From: Chloroflexi bacterium HGW-Chloroflexi-10
GTDB taxonomy: Bacteria; Chloroflexota; Anaerolineae; Anaerolineales; Anaerolineaceae
Length of the DNA: 64,000 bases
Direction: 5' to 3'
Assembly: GCA_002840755.1 (NCBI GenBank)
Contig: PHBZ01000032.1
Coordinates: 1 to 64,000, forward strand
The position numbers and the translations under genes were made by a program. Every line of letters begins with the position of its first letter. Position 1 is the stretch's first letter. This document shows positions 1 to 7,392 of this stretch, piece after piece. Under the pieces are notes generated by a model. That model made no database searches. It saw only the letters and a program-made list of their open reading frames with translations, and was not told where the DNA came from.

Positions 1-5
1 TATTT

Positions 6-338
6 TTAACCAGCTCTTTTTCCCTCTTTACTGTGCGGCATACTCCGGAATCGCTGTGCGATTTCCCCGGAATACGCAAAGGTAGCCAAAAAGTTAAGAA
101 GAAATAAATCGAGTAAGCCGCCAATTGCAGAGAGGAAACATAAGGCGGCTTTCAGCCAACGATTAGATAACATGAAGATGATGAATAAAACAGGAATGCT
201 CCAGAAGAATAGCCACCATTCATCAGCGTGCCTGATTTTACCGTTAGCAGACTGGTATAAAGGCATAAAGAAAGATGTTCCCAAACTCAAAGATGCAAAG
301 ACTAGTACGAAATTTATCGATTTTTCAATAGGTTGCAT
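6..338 (-). CDS. Small hypothetical membrane protein
   Basis: I do not recognise this family. The reading frame opens further upstream at a TTG (380), but the ATG at 338 begins a compact 110-residue protein with three hydrophobic segments (about residues 8-30, 43-60 and 65-90) and a short charged tail. It is therefore probably an inner-membrane protein. It is the last of four minus-strand genes in a cassette-like row and is preceded by a structured spacer. The stop codon lies at the very edge of the window, so what follows it cannot be seen. Confidence 0.55.
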   Translation of the reverse strand: MQPIEKSINFVLVFASLSLGTSFFMPLYQSANGKIRHADEWWLFFWSIPVLFIIFMLSNRWLKAALCFLSAIGGLLDLFLLNFLATFAYSGEIAQRFRSMPHSKEGKRAG

Positions 339-622
339 TTTACACCCTGTAATTCTGTATTTGCGCAGGAACTTCTTCAATATACTACTGATTGATTAAT
401 CATGTAGCCACATAACCGTTGGCATTGTTATCCCCGTAGGGGATACTGGCGGCGGGTGGAATTCGGTGGACAAAACCACCAGACGCCCGCGAAGCGGCCG
501 CCGTTTGGGGCTGCTTCCCCGAAAGTGTGGGCGAATGCCCGTACTTGTCCACTGCATCACATCAAAATAGCGGCCTATCATTTTTCCCGAAAGGACCCGG
601 AACGTGTATTGTGAACGCTTTG
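339..622 (-). other. Structured spacer with attC-like core site
   Basis: This stretch has no convincing gene. Read on the minus strand it begins with a GCCTAAC-type core (622-628) in which the TAA is also the stop codon of the upstream gene, a typical integron-cassette arrangement. It also contains short hairpins (ATCCCC/GGGGAT and GGTGG/CCACC) and a block, GCCCACACTTTCGGGGA followed by CTTCGCGGGC, that recurs in the spacer at 3157-3589. The far end has only a poor GTTATGT core. Integron relationship is an inference. Confidence 0.4.
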
Positions 623-2161
623 TTAGGCGCTTTTTTGTTCTTTAATTGCTTCATGTTTATAAAGAAGTATGAATAAGAAAAGGGCAATGTATACTAGCAA
701 TATTTGGTCTAAAAAAACAGGTTCACTGCTAAATTCTTGTGGAATAAGAAACCCACGCGTTGTGATAATTGTAGCGAAAACACCAAGAGATAATTCAATT
801 AATGTTTCTCGCTCTTTAGTCTGCCAAATCACCCAAAGAAAAGAGAATAACGCAAAGAAAATAACAACTACTAATATCTGGTAATATGGCGCATAACTAA
901 TTCTAAAAAAATAGGAATAACTGCCATGCGTAAATACCCTATTCTGATATGGTTCTTGGTGAATACTAAAAAAACGATGACTAGTGCTGATATTAATTGC
1001 TGCATAATCCCAAAAATTATCCGATGAGACAGTTATTTTGGATACGTATTCATTGAACGGGAAAAAATAGTTGTTGCCTGATGCTTGATCTGAAAAGTTT
1101 GAGTCAACAACAATTGCTATATCATCATCAAGTGTAACCTGAAGTTCTTTTCCGTTAACTATTATAATTTTCTCGTTATAAAAAACAGAAGGGAAACCGA
1201 TTGGGTCTTTACATATTTCTGTAAAATAATCTTCGTAGTAACACCCACCTTCCTTGTATATATGTTTGGCTTCTGATAATGTGAGGGTTCCTGTTAATTT
1301 TGAGGTAATAACGTCAAAATCATTAATCAATAGTTCTGCAAAAATCACTTCCTCTTTTTCAAAAGGATATATGATGGTGGTAGGATAATCGGGGGTCTTA
1401 TTTTCCTCTAATGGCGATGCGATTTTTAACGAATAACTTCCTTGACCGAGAAAGTAGGAAATAAAAACAAGCGCGATTAAGGTGAGAAGAGAATAGGAAA
1501 TTAATTTGTTTTTGTTTGGTTGGCTGTATATATCATCTATTTTTTCTAGGACTATGTCCTCAATCTTTTTCACCCAAATTGAAAAAATATATCTAGTGCC
1601 TTGCCTAAGAATTACCAAACCTACTATATAAAAAATAAAGCCCCGAAGTTCATATGAAGGTCTTATCGCATTAAATATAGAATAATAATTAAAAAAATCA
1701 AAAGCAGAGTTTAAAGAGATTGAAGCGTTGTGCCAGATGTTTTTTATTCTTGGAATAGTAGAAAATTCTTGAACCACAAATTCTTCAGCAAAAATCATAA
1801 ATATTAGAAGTACCAAACTTGCATTGCGAAGACGTTTTAGGAATTCTTTCTTCGTAAGAGCGGAACTTACTTCGCTTTTTATGTGTAATAAAGTCTGTTT
1901 GTGTACTTTTAGTTTATTCTTAATATTTGAGTAGGCTTTTGTATGCCAGAGTCTTGCAAAAATTTCCCACGGTAAAAAAATTATGATTGTGATTATGTAA
2001 ATCCACCAACCTGCTAGTCTATCGAACCCCCAACTGGTTTCCATTACATATAACTGCCAAAAAATTATCGTAAAAAACAAAAAGCCTATGAATACAATAA
2101 TTTTTGCATATCGTATTAAGACTGGCAGTAAAGGTTTAATTTTTATCCAAAGTTTTAACAT
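623..2161 (-). CDS. Hypothetical multi-pass membrane protein
   Basis: I cannot name this family. The protein (about 512 residues from the ATG at 2161; a GTG at 2179 is possible) has four or five hydrophobic helices in the first 240 residues. A polar, probably extracytoplasmic domain of about 190 residues follows, containing two or more Cys residues (CYYEDYFTEIC). It ends with three closely spaced helices at about residues 430-510. A soluble domain followed by three terminal helices loosely recalls DUF4436 or pentameric-channel layouts, but I see no diagnostic motif. The gene sits alone between two attC-like spacers, and its stop codon overlaps the core of the downstream one. Confidence 0.6.
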   Translation of the reverse strand: MLKLWIKIKPLLPVLIRYAKIIVFIGFLFFTIIFWQLYVMETSWGFDRLAGWWIYIITIIIFLPWEIFARLWHTKAYSNIKNKLKVHKQTLLHIKSEVSSALTKKEFLKRLRNASLVLLIFMIFAEEFVVQEFSTIPRIKNIWHNASISLNSAFDFFNYYSIFNAIRPSYELRGFIFYIVGLVILRQGTRYIFSIWVKKIEDIVLEKIDDIYSQPNKNKLISYSLLTLIALVFISYFLGQGSYSLKIASPLEENKTPDYPTTIIYPFEKEEVIFAELLINDFDVITSKLTGTLTLSEAKHIYKEGGCYYEDYFTEICKDPIGFPSVFYNEKIIIVNGKELQVTLDDDIAIVVDSNFSDQASGNNYFFPFNEYVSKITVSSDNFWDYAAINISTSHRFFSIHQEPYQNRVFTHGSYSYFFRISYAPYYQILVVVIFFALFSFLWVIWQTKERETLIELSLGVFATIITTRGFLIPQEFSSEPVFLDQILLVYIALFLFILLYKHEAIKEQKSA

Positions 2162-2177
2162 AGTTTTTTGTTTAAGC

Positions 2178-2184
2178 ACCTAAC
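2178..2184 (-). other. attC-like core site (GTTAGGT)
   Basis: The minus strand reads GTTAGGT, which fits the integron core consensus GTTRRRY, immediately before the start of the downstream membrane-protein gene. The spacer behind it (2185-2283) is short. I do not find a clear opposite RYYYAAC core at its other end, so this is a single half-site only. Confidence 0.3.
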
Positions 2185-2283
2185 GGTTTACTTTAGTGGC
2201 TGTGGGACGGGCGTAGATAAAAGCCTAAAAATGCCGCATAATCCCCAACGTCCAATGCACGCTGTAACCCTCTTTGAACTTCT

Positions 2284-3156
2284 TCAGACTTCGTGAAAAA
2301 GGCTTACGTTTACATCTTTAAAAACTCCAGCCATTGTTATAAAACCAAATCTTGCGCCAATAATTTCGGACAACTCCTCTTCGGAGAAATTGTCTTTTAG
2401 AAATAAATCGAGTCTGCTTGTTTCTTGAGGAGATAAAGCCTTGTTGGGAGTTCCACTGTCAAATAATAGCGTACATTCTAAAAGACCTAATGAGCCAGGC
2501 CTATTCTTAGGAGATATGTCTGATATAGTCAGTGGCGGTGCAGAGTTACTAAATCCCAACTTTGCCGAGTTTATCAGAAGGACTTGGTCATTATCATTGC
2601 GAATATCAATTGAAATTGCTTTAACGCCATTTTCTTTTCTAATATATTTGTGGGATAACCATAGAGAGCGTTGTGCAATAGATGACATCTCTTTTTCTAT
2701 TGTTTTGGGAGGACGCCATTTACTAATAGATATAATACTTTCACCTATTGGCTTGAGTCTGTCTGCGCTAATTTTTGGAATTTCATTTTCTTTATACCCA
2801 AGTATGTCCAAGAAATATTGTTGGGTGTTCTCATCCTTTATTTGATGCGGCAATCCAAAATCGTCAATGAGAAAAATGTCTGTAGTTTTATCACCTTGCA
2901 CCAAAATATTTTTATCTGGTTTGGTGGTTGACAATCGCCTATGAATGCGAGACAACAGAATTAAACCTATAATTTGTCCCACAATCAAAATAATCAGAAG
3001 TATTAATTGAATTTCAAGTTTTAAGAAGAAGCCAATAATAGCGGGTATTGCAATACCAAGTCCAATTATCATGAGATTTGCGAGGATATTGTCAAAGAGA
3101 CTTAAAAGTCTGTCTTTAAGAAGTGCTGCTTTTCTTTTCTCATTCATATTGACCAT
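2284..3156 (-). CDS. Hypothetical protein with two membrane helices
   Basis: A 290-residue protein of unrecognised family. Two hydrophobic helices (about residues 25-45 and 48-70) form a hairpin anchor near the N-terminus. The rest is a soluble, probably cytoplasmic domain with no motif I can name. The ATG at 3156 is preceded by AGGAAATC, a usable ribosome binding site. Same strand as its neighbours, but separated from each by spacers with attC-like cores, so it looks like an independently moving unit and not part of a conventional operon. Confidence 0.6.
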   Translation of the reverse strand: MVNMNEKRKAALLKDRLLSLFDNILANLMIIGLGIAIPAIIGFFLKLEIQLILLIILIVGQIIGLILLSRIHRRLSTTKPDKNILVQGDKTTDIFLIDDFGLPHQIKDENTQQYFLDILGYKENEIPKISADRLKPIGESIISISKWRPPKTIEKEMSSIAQRSLWLSHKYIRKENGVKAISIDIRNDNDQVLLINSAKLGFSNSAPPLTISDISPKNRPGSLGLLECTLLFDSGTPNKALSPQETSRLDLFLKDNFSEEELSEIIGARFGFITMAGVFKDVNVSLFHEV

Positions 3157-3589
3157 GATTTCCTGGTTTACGTGCTAACGAATTAAGGATTGAATTGGTG
3201 AAGGAGGACAATATCAAAGCCAGATTCAACATACCGCCATACTATTTTGAGAACGAAGGGCGCTGTCTGAGTTGAACTAAGCCGTCTTGGAAAGCATACC
3301 TGTTATTTGGAATTTAAGACACACCACTAATTTTAGTCCCTGTTTTATCAAGCAGTTATACATGAATTGTACAGTCAAAAAGCCAACCAATGCAAGCCAG
3401 AAACGCAGCAAAAAACAATCTCAAGGCGGGACTTGGCGGATAAACTCGGTAGATGCCCGCGAAGAGGAAGTCCCCGAAAGTGTGGGCAAAGCCACCTAAC
3501 GCCAAATCCGCCAAATGTGATGAATACCTGGAATGGCGGCGAAAGTCCGCCCTTGTCCGTCTGTGCGCAATTGTTGGCACGTTGCTGAC
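3157..3589 (-). other. 433-bp structured spacer with inverted core sites
   Basis: No gene is convincing here. On the minus strand the spacer starts with CGTGCCAACAATT (3569-3581) just after the AIPR stop and ends with AATTCGTTAGCACG (3171-3184) just before the next gene: the ends are near-perfect inverted repeats. Inside are another GTTAGGT core (3494-3500), paired arms such as TTGGCGGAT/ATCCGCCAA and GGCGGACTT/AAGTCCCGCC, and the block shared with the 339-622 spacer. The design (inverted ends, foldable inside, after a stop codon) resembles a large attC site. Confidence 0.4.
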
Positions 3590-5344
3590 TTATGAGGCTG
3601 TCTTGTGTTTGTAGAATTTTGGGTCTAAAGTTCGCAGAAGTTGTTCCGTTGCGCCAGCGCCTTTTAGACCTTGCTTATCAATGAGATCCACTCCAGATAT
3701 TTGAAATATCTCAACTGTTTTCTCAAAGATGGCTATGGATTGCTCTCTGTCTAATAAAATTTTGATAATTGGGTTACAGTACGATTCTGTGTTCTTTTCA
3801 CTATTAAGCATATTATTGTCAAAACCATGTGGATACGCAGGATTTGCTATTTTTCCAAATAGCATAATCAGAAACCATTTAACTTTTCTGTAACTGGTAT
3901 CAATTTCCCTGGCTCTAAATAAAGAATCTAATCGGTAATACGCTAATCCGGCGGTGTAATAGGGCAAATATTTATGTGCTGGATGGAATATTGTTGGTTT
4001 TTCACCTTCTACGTTTTGCTTAAGCACTAATCCAAAATAAGCAGTAACTCGATGAGGAATATCAACAAACATTGAACCGAATGCTTTGATTTGATTTTGG
4101 ACAGTAATAACTCTGGATTTTGCTACAGAACCATCGGTATGGTATTGCTTTGTTCTACGTTCATAATAGATGCGTCCATCTCCCTGAATAGTATTATAAA
4201 AATGCTCCAAATTTTTCTGAAAATCTTTCATTGCTTGTAATTGTTCACGTTTGATAGCAGTTTGACTATTTGTAGCAATAGTAATTCTATTTTTGACTTC
4301 ATCATTATTAGTGACTATCAACCTAACTGGAATACGCAATTCTTGCAATTCAGGCTTAGATGTATGCAGGGACAAAACATTACTGGTTTGGCACCCATTT
4401 ACAATTTGGTAATCGATAATAGTAAACTTATTCCCCGAAGCCTTTAAATCGTTAGCGACAATTGTCACCCCATTATTCAAAACAGTAAAAAGTTCAGGAA
4501 TATCGCCAACAAGGGTAGTTTCGATAGTTTTATTAATCGGGTTGTTTAGACCTTGAAAATCTCTTACATTGTCGTCAAATATATTAAGAAGATTGCCCTT
4601 ATCATCGAAAAGAATTTTTCTAAATTCTGAAAGAGGAACTAATCCATAATATGCTTCGCTGATTTGTGGCAATTCAGGCAATGTAACCTTTTCGGTGAAG
4701 GTAAAAGTTGAAGATGTAGAATTTTTGGTATCACGATAATATTTTGCTATTGTGCCTGTGTCCATCGGGAAAAAAGATACCTGTGAGAACAAATTGGTTT
4801 GGGTTAAATCTACCTTTGCGGTTTCTATGATGGCTTTATTGTTTTGATCATTTGCCCATGTTCCTGTTGTCACATAATATAAACTGCATTGTGGGTTTTC
4901 TCTAAAATGTCTGGCTTGCTTGAATATGTAATCTGCTAAGTTGGCAAAGGCTTGGATATCGTCACTGCGAACTAATCGCGGATTTTCAGCAAAAAAATCT
5001 TTAACACCAAAAGCAAAATTATTCATCTCACTACTGTCAAATCCACCTGAATTTTTGGTTTGAACAAAAATAAATTTGACATCCAGCGTTCCATTGTTCG
5101 CAAGCATGAGATCAACTTCCTCAGTATTTTCTACAATTGACCCATTAACGATTATCGCGATTCCATCTATTCCTGTGTCATTTCCTTTGCCTATACTAAC
5201 ATTTTCAATTTCAAACTCCCGATTGTATTCATGGGCTATTATTGCATAATTCGCAAATAATTCAAAATCTTGGTCAGGCGTTGTGGGTTTCCGTTCAAAA
5301 CTTGCCAAAAAATCATCTAACAAATGCTTAAGAATTCTATCCAT
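3590..5344 (-). CDS. AIPR-family abortive phage-resistance protein
   Basis: The 584-residue protein matches the AIPR family (abortive infection phage resistance, PF10592) in overall plan. An N-terminal part has an acidic, nuclease-like section (DTGIDGIAI..., then VQTKNSGGF). The diagnostic core follows, with NNGVTIVAND and the hallmark IVNGCQTSNVL at about residues 290-325 and TNSQTAIKREQLQA about 40 residues further on. Members limit phage propagation, in some cases by triggering host shutdown; the mechanism is not visible here. An AAGGAG stands 11 bases before the ATG. The gene is bounded by 9-base inverted repeats, CGTGCCAAC (5386-5394) and GTTGGCACG (3573-3581), suggesting a mobile cassette. 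No partner toxin or methylase is adjacent. Confidence 0.85.
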   Translation of the reverse strand: MDRILKHLLDDFLASFERKPTTPDQDFELFANYAIIAHEYNREFEIENVSIGKGNDTGIDGIAIIVNGSIVENTEEVDLMLANNGTLDVKFIFVQTKNSGGFDSSEMNNFAFGVKDFFAENPRLVRSDDIQAFANLADYIFKQARHFRENPQCSLYYVTTGTWANDQNNKAIIETAKVDLTQTNLFSQVSFFPMDTGTIAKYYRDTKNSTSSTFTFTEKVTLPELPQISEAYYGLVPLSEFRKILFDDKGNLLNIFDDNVRDFQGLNNPINKTIETTLVGDIPELFTVLNNGVTIVANDLKASGNKFTIIDYQIVNGCQTSNVLSLHTSKPELQELRIPVRLIVTNNDEVKNRITIATNSQTAIKREQLQAMKDFQKNLEHFYNTIQGDGRIYYERRTKQYHTDGSVAKSRVITVQNQIKAFGSMFVDIPHRVTAYFGLVLKQNVEGEKPTIFHPAHKYLPYYTAGLAYYRLDSLFRAREIDTSYRKVKWFLIMLFGKIANPAYPHGFDNNMLNSEKNTESYCNPIIKILLDREQSIAIFEKTVEIFQISGVDLIDKQGLKGAGATEQLLRTLDPKFYKHKTAS

Positions 5345-5588
5345 AAAATATGAATCTCCTTATTAGTGTTTTGGGCTAGGAGGTGCGTGCCAACTATTAA
5401 TTATACAAACTTGTGAAACGCTGTTTTTTTTTTGCCGTATAGGTGATATATTGGATTTTTGCAGTGTTATCCACCCAATTAATTGATAAACTAAGTATAG
5501 CATCTATTGATTTTGTTCAAGGAAAAAATAGATAGGAATTTTTTGGATGAGAATACCCATACGTCACCCAACGCGCGTGCTCTGCATT

Positions 5589-5650
5589 AAAAAACCACCG
5601 GCGTGATTAATCACGCCGGTTTATCATTCGGCTGAGGGGGACAGCCGAAT
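5589..5650 (-). ncRNA. Predicted small RNA A, two hairpins
   Basis: On the minus strand a -10 box TATACT (5662-5657) is followed six bases later by a compact unit. Hairpin I (5650-5626) has a 9-bp stem and the 7-nt loop UCCCCCU. A 5-nt linker follows, then hairpin II (5620-5597), a perfect palindrome, and a run of six U at 5594-5589: a textbook intrinsic terminator. Predicted length is 62 nt. No gene lies upstream on this strand that would need terminating. A second unit of the same architecture, spacing and length lies 110 bp away. The C-rich loop could pair with Shine-Dalgarno-like G-rich mRNA sites. The function is inferred. Confidence 0.6.
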
Positions 5651-5656
5651 ATAGAT

Positions 5657-5685
5657 AGTATAACGGAATTCCGCAAAAATGCACA
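5657..5685 (-). promoter_or_regulatory. Promoter of small RNA A
   Basis: TATACT at 5662-5657 with a weak -35 candidate, TGTGCA, 17 bases upstream on the minus strand. The expected start, about position 5650, coincides with the first base of hairpin I. Confidence 0.4.
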
Positions 5686-5698
5686 TAAAAAATGCGTT

Positions 5699-5760
5699 AA
5701 AAAAACCACCGGCGAGCAAAGCTCACCGGTTTTATCCTGATTGAGGGGGGCAACCAGGAT
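5699..5760 (-). ncRNA. Predicted small RNA B, two hairpins
   Basis: This is a second copy of the small-RNA architecture with a diverged sequence. Hairpin I (5760-5734) carries the 7-nt loop CCCCCCU, a 3-nt linker follows, then hairpin II (5730-5708) and seven U (5705-5699). Two positions that are mismatched on the plus strand (A-C and C-A) become G-U pairs only in minus-strand RNA, so base pairing itself indicates the transcribed strand. The -10 box TATAAT ends six bases before the first base of hairpin I, exactly as in unit A, and the predicted length is again 62 nt. Confidence 0.65.
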
Positions 5761-5766
5761 AGTCCT

Positions 5767-5796
5767 ATTATAGACCATGTTATAGGTTTGTGTAAG
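5767..5796 (-). promoter_or_regulatory. Promoter of small RNA B
   Basis: On the minus strand a consensus TATAAT (5772-5767) is preceded at 18 bases by CTTACA, which matches four of six -35 positions. This is the better of the two small-RNA promoters. Confidence 0.5.
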
Positions 5797-5925
5797 CTTT
5801 TTTGTGGAAAATCACCCGGCATATTGATCGCGCAGTAACCGCCAGCCATGTTCTCATCAAAACGCCCTTCCTTTAGAGAGGGTTGGGGAGGGTCCGGTTT
5901 TCTCTGTTTTGTCGGCATTTTCAAA

Positions 5926-6152
5926 TTTTCACTTCCTGATTCCTAATCCCCACTTCCTGATCCCTGCGTCAGCTTGTCTGTTCAATACCCGATGCCTCGC
6001 CCTTCCCTGCGCACTCTTGTCAAATCCGTGAATCGTCCTTCGCAAATGCCCTCCGTGGGCTAAAAACCTACGCCCAATTAATGGAGCTTTCATTCAAATC
6101 CCGATAGTGTCATCACTTTTTCACTTCCTGATTCCTAATCCCCACTTCCTGA
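5926..6152 (+). repeat. 36-bp direct repeat pair
   Basis: Two copies (5926-5962 and 6117-6152) of a stretch reading TTTTCACTTCCTGATTCCTA and onward, about 155 bp apart and nearly identical. Related phrases (CACTTCCCAATCCCCAATTC) recur three times at about 12395-12460, inside the phage block. They look like a dispersed intergenic repeat family and not coding sequence. Confidence 0.6.
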
Positions 6153-6205
6153 TCTCTTTACCATCTTGTCTACACAACCTGCCTTTAAGTGCAATATTTG
6201 TCCAT

Positions 6206-6231
6206 ACAACCTGCCTGTTTAGGCAGGTTGT
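6206..6231. promoter_or_regulatory. Perfect 11-bp hairpin before phage block
   Basis: ACAACCTGCCT and its exact reverse complement flank a GTTT loop. A further copy of ACAACCTGCCT lies about 30 bp upstream (6174-6184). There is no T-run, so it may be an operator or a processing site instead of a terminator. Confidence 0.35.
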
Positions 6232-6293
6232 CAAAGCCGCGAAAAGGCGTCATACTCTATCTGTAATTTAGAACACAAATTCTAAAAAGGAGT

Positions 6294-6869
6294 GTGAATG
6301 ACAAAAGACTTTGTTCCGGCTTACCAACCATCCCCAACCCGGCCTGTTTCGGAGCGTGCCCTGTGAACCACCCAGCCCCGGTCAAACGCAAACGCGGCGG
6401 GCAGCCCGGCAACAACAACGCCTTCAAACACGGCTACTATGCCAAAACCTTTCAGACGGTGGAAAAATCCGACCTGGAAACCACCGACAGTGTCCACCTC
6501 ACAGATGAGATCAACATGCTGCGCGTCTTTATGCGCCGCGTCCTCGAACAATCCGAATCGGCCGATAATCTCACCGAATCCCTCTTCACCCTGCGCACCC
6601 TCTCCCTGGCCTCCTCCACCGTCAACCGCCTCATCAAAACCCAGGCCGTCAATTCCCTCAAGGAATCCGGGGACGCCTACAAAAAAATCTTCGAATCCAT
6701 GAACGAACTCTCCGACAAACAGTATACCGAAGACCCCTTCTTTGATGACCTTTGGGACGAAGTTCATGCCATTGAAGATAAATACGCCAGGAAAAGGGAA
6801 GAATACTTTCGCTCCATTGGCAAATGGCCCCCCGAAGACCACGATGCCAGGTACAGACTCCTCCGCTAA
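6294..6869 (+). CDS. Terminase small subunit-like phage protein
   Basis: The 191-residue frame contains KRKRGGQPGNNNAFKHG near residue 30, the basic Gly-Gln-Pro-Gly-Asn signature seen in phage small terminase-like proteins. A helical C-terminal half follows. Position directly before the large terminase supports packaging-site recognition as its role. The start is uncertain. The GTG at 6294 is only one base from the GGAG, whereas an ATG at 6298 in another frame is well spaced but ends after 22 codons, next to a GTG in the main frame (Val-25). Either the protein starts at that GTG by coupling, or there is a frameshift near the N-terminus. GC-rich compared with the upstream genes. Confidence 0.55.
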   Translation: MNDKRLCSGLPTIPNPACFGACPVNHPAPVKRKRGGQPGNNNAFKHGYYAKTFQTVEKSDLETTDSVHLTDEINMLRVFMRRVLEQSESADNLTESLFTLRTLSLASSTVNRLIKTQAVNSLKESGDAYKKIFESMNELSDKQYTEDPFFDDLWDEVHAIEDKYARKREEYFRSIGKWPPEDHDARYRLLR

Positions 6870-7355
6870 CCATTCGTACCCTATTCGAAGCCTATTCGTT
6901 CCAAAACGAATACAGCACATTAACAACCACATATAGCCCCTCACCACCCCTGCAAACCGCAATTACCGGGTTTTTGCTGAAAAATACATTCGTTCCGATT
7001 GGATTTTTTCTCAACGAAAACGCAACGCGCTCCGAGCGCAGCGAAGGAGACGAATGAACGAATACGCAACCCACACCGCGGCGATTCCCGATAAATCGTG
7101 TACGGGCGAAGCATTTGCAAAAGACCTTCCGGGTCCCAATCTACACTCACCTGCAAATGCTTCGCCCCTCCGTCCCCCGACGGCGACACCGATATAACAA
7201 TCCTCCAGACCCACCCGGCCCTTTTCAACTCGCCCTTCCCTTCTCCCTCGTACGGGCGATGGCGAGAGCAACCCGGCCCACACGTTAATCCCCCCGAAGC
7301 CTCGCCCTTTCCCACACCCAAAAGTCCCCCCCCCATTTCTAAAAAAGGAGTTTCA
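6870..7355. repeat. Intergenic region with 16-bp inverted repeat
   Basis: No supported gene. GGGCGAAGCATTTGCA (7104-7119) and its exact reverse complement (7152-7167) enclose a 32-bp loop. This GCGAAGCATTTGC phrase resembles dispersed repeats of Anaerolineae chromosomes (from memory, not searched). The remainder is C-rich spacer leading to AAAAAAGGAG before the terminase leader. Confidence 0.5.
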
Positions 7356-7391
7356 ATGACACAACCAACCATCCTCACCGGTGATTTCTAA
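7356..7391 (+). CDS. 11-codon leader ORF before terminase
   Basis: ATG follows a strong AAAAAAGGAG at five bases and opens an 11-codon frame ending in TAA one base before the terminase ATG (7393). The terminase ATG itself has no ribosome binding site of its own, so the short ORF may feed ribosomes to it by reinitiation. It could equally be a chance frame caused by a frameshift at the terminase start. Confidence 0.3.
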   Translation: MTQPTILTGDF

Positions 7392-7392
7392 C

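Larger units (their letters stand above)
5345..6293. other. Long intergenic region between AIPR and phage genes
   Basis: The region holds the AIPR upstream sequence, two minus-strand small-RNA-like units (listed separately), a 36-bp direct repeat (listed), and a perfect hairpin just before the phage block. There is also a CCTTCCTTTAGAGAGGGTTGG phrase near 5870 typical of dispersed intergenic repeats. Short open frames here lack ribosome binding sites and look spurious. Confidence 0.6.

Noticed and set aside
396-581. 61-codon frame in the cassette spacer
   Set aside because: Made of Arg/Pro/Gly from structured DNA; no ribosome binding site and it overlaps the folded repeat.
5697-5924. 75-codon frame running through small RNA B
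   Set aside because: It crosses the hairpins and dispersed repeats and ends in the terminator; the RNA interpretation explains the sequence better.
6321-6962. Minus-strand frame of 213 codons opposite the small terminase gene
   Set aside because: Gly/Val/Phe-rich antisense frame without a ribosome binding site; the plus strand has the recognisable phage motif.
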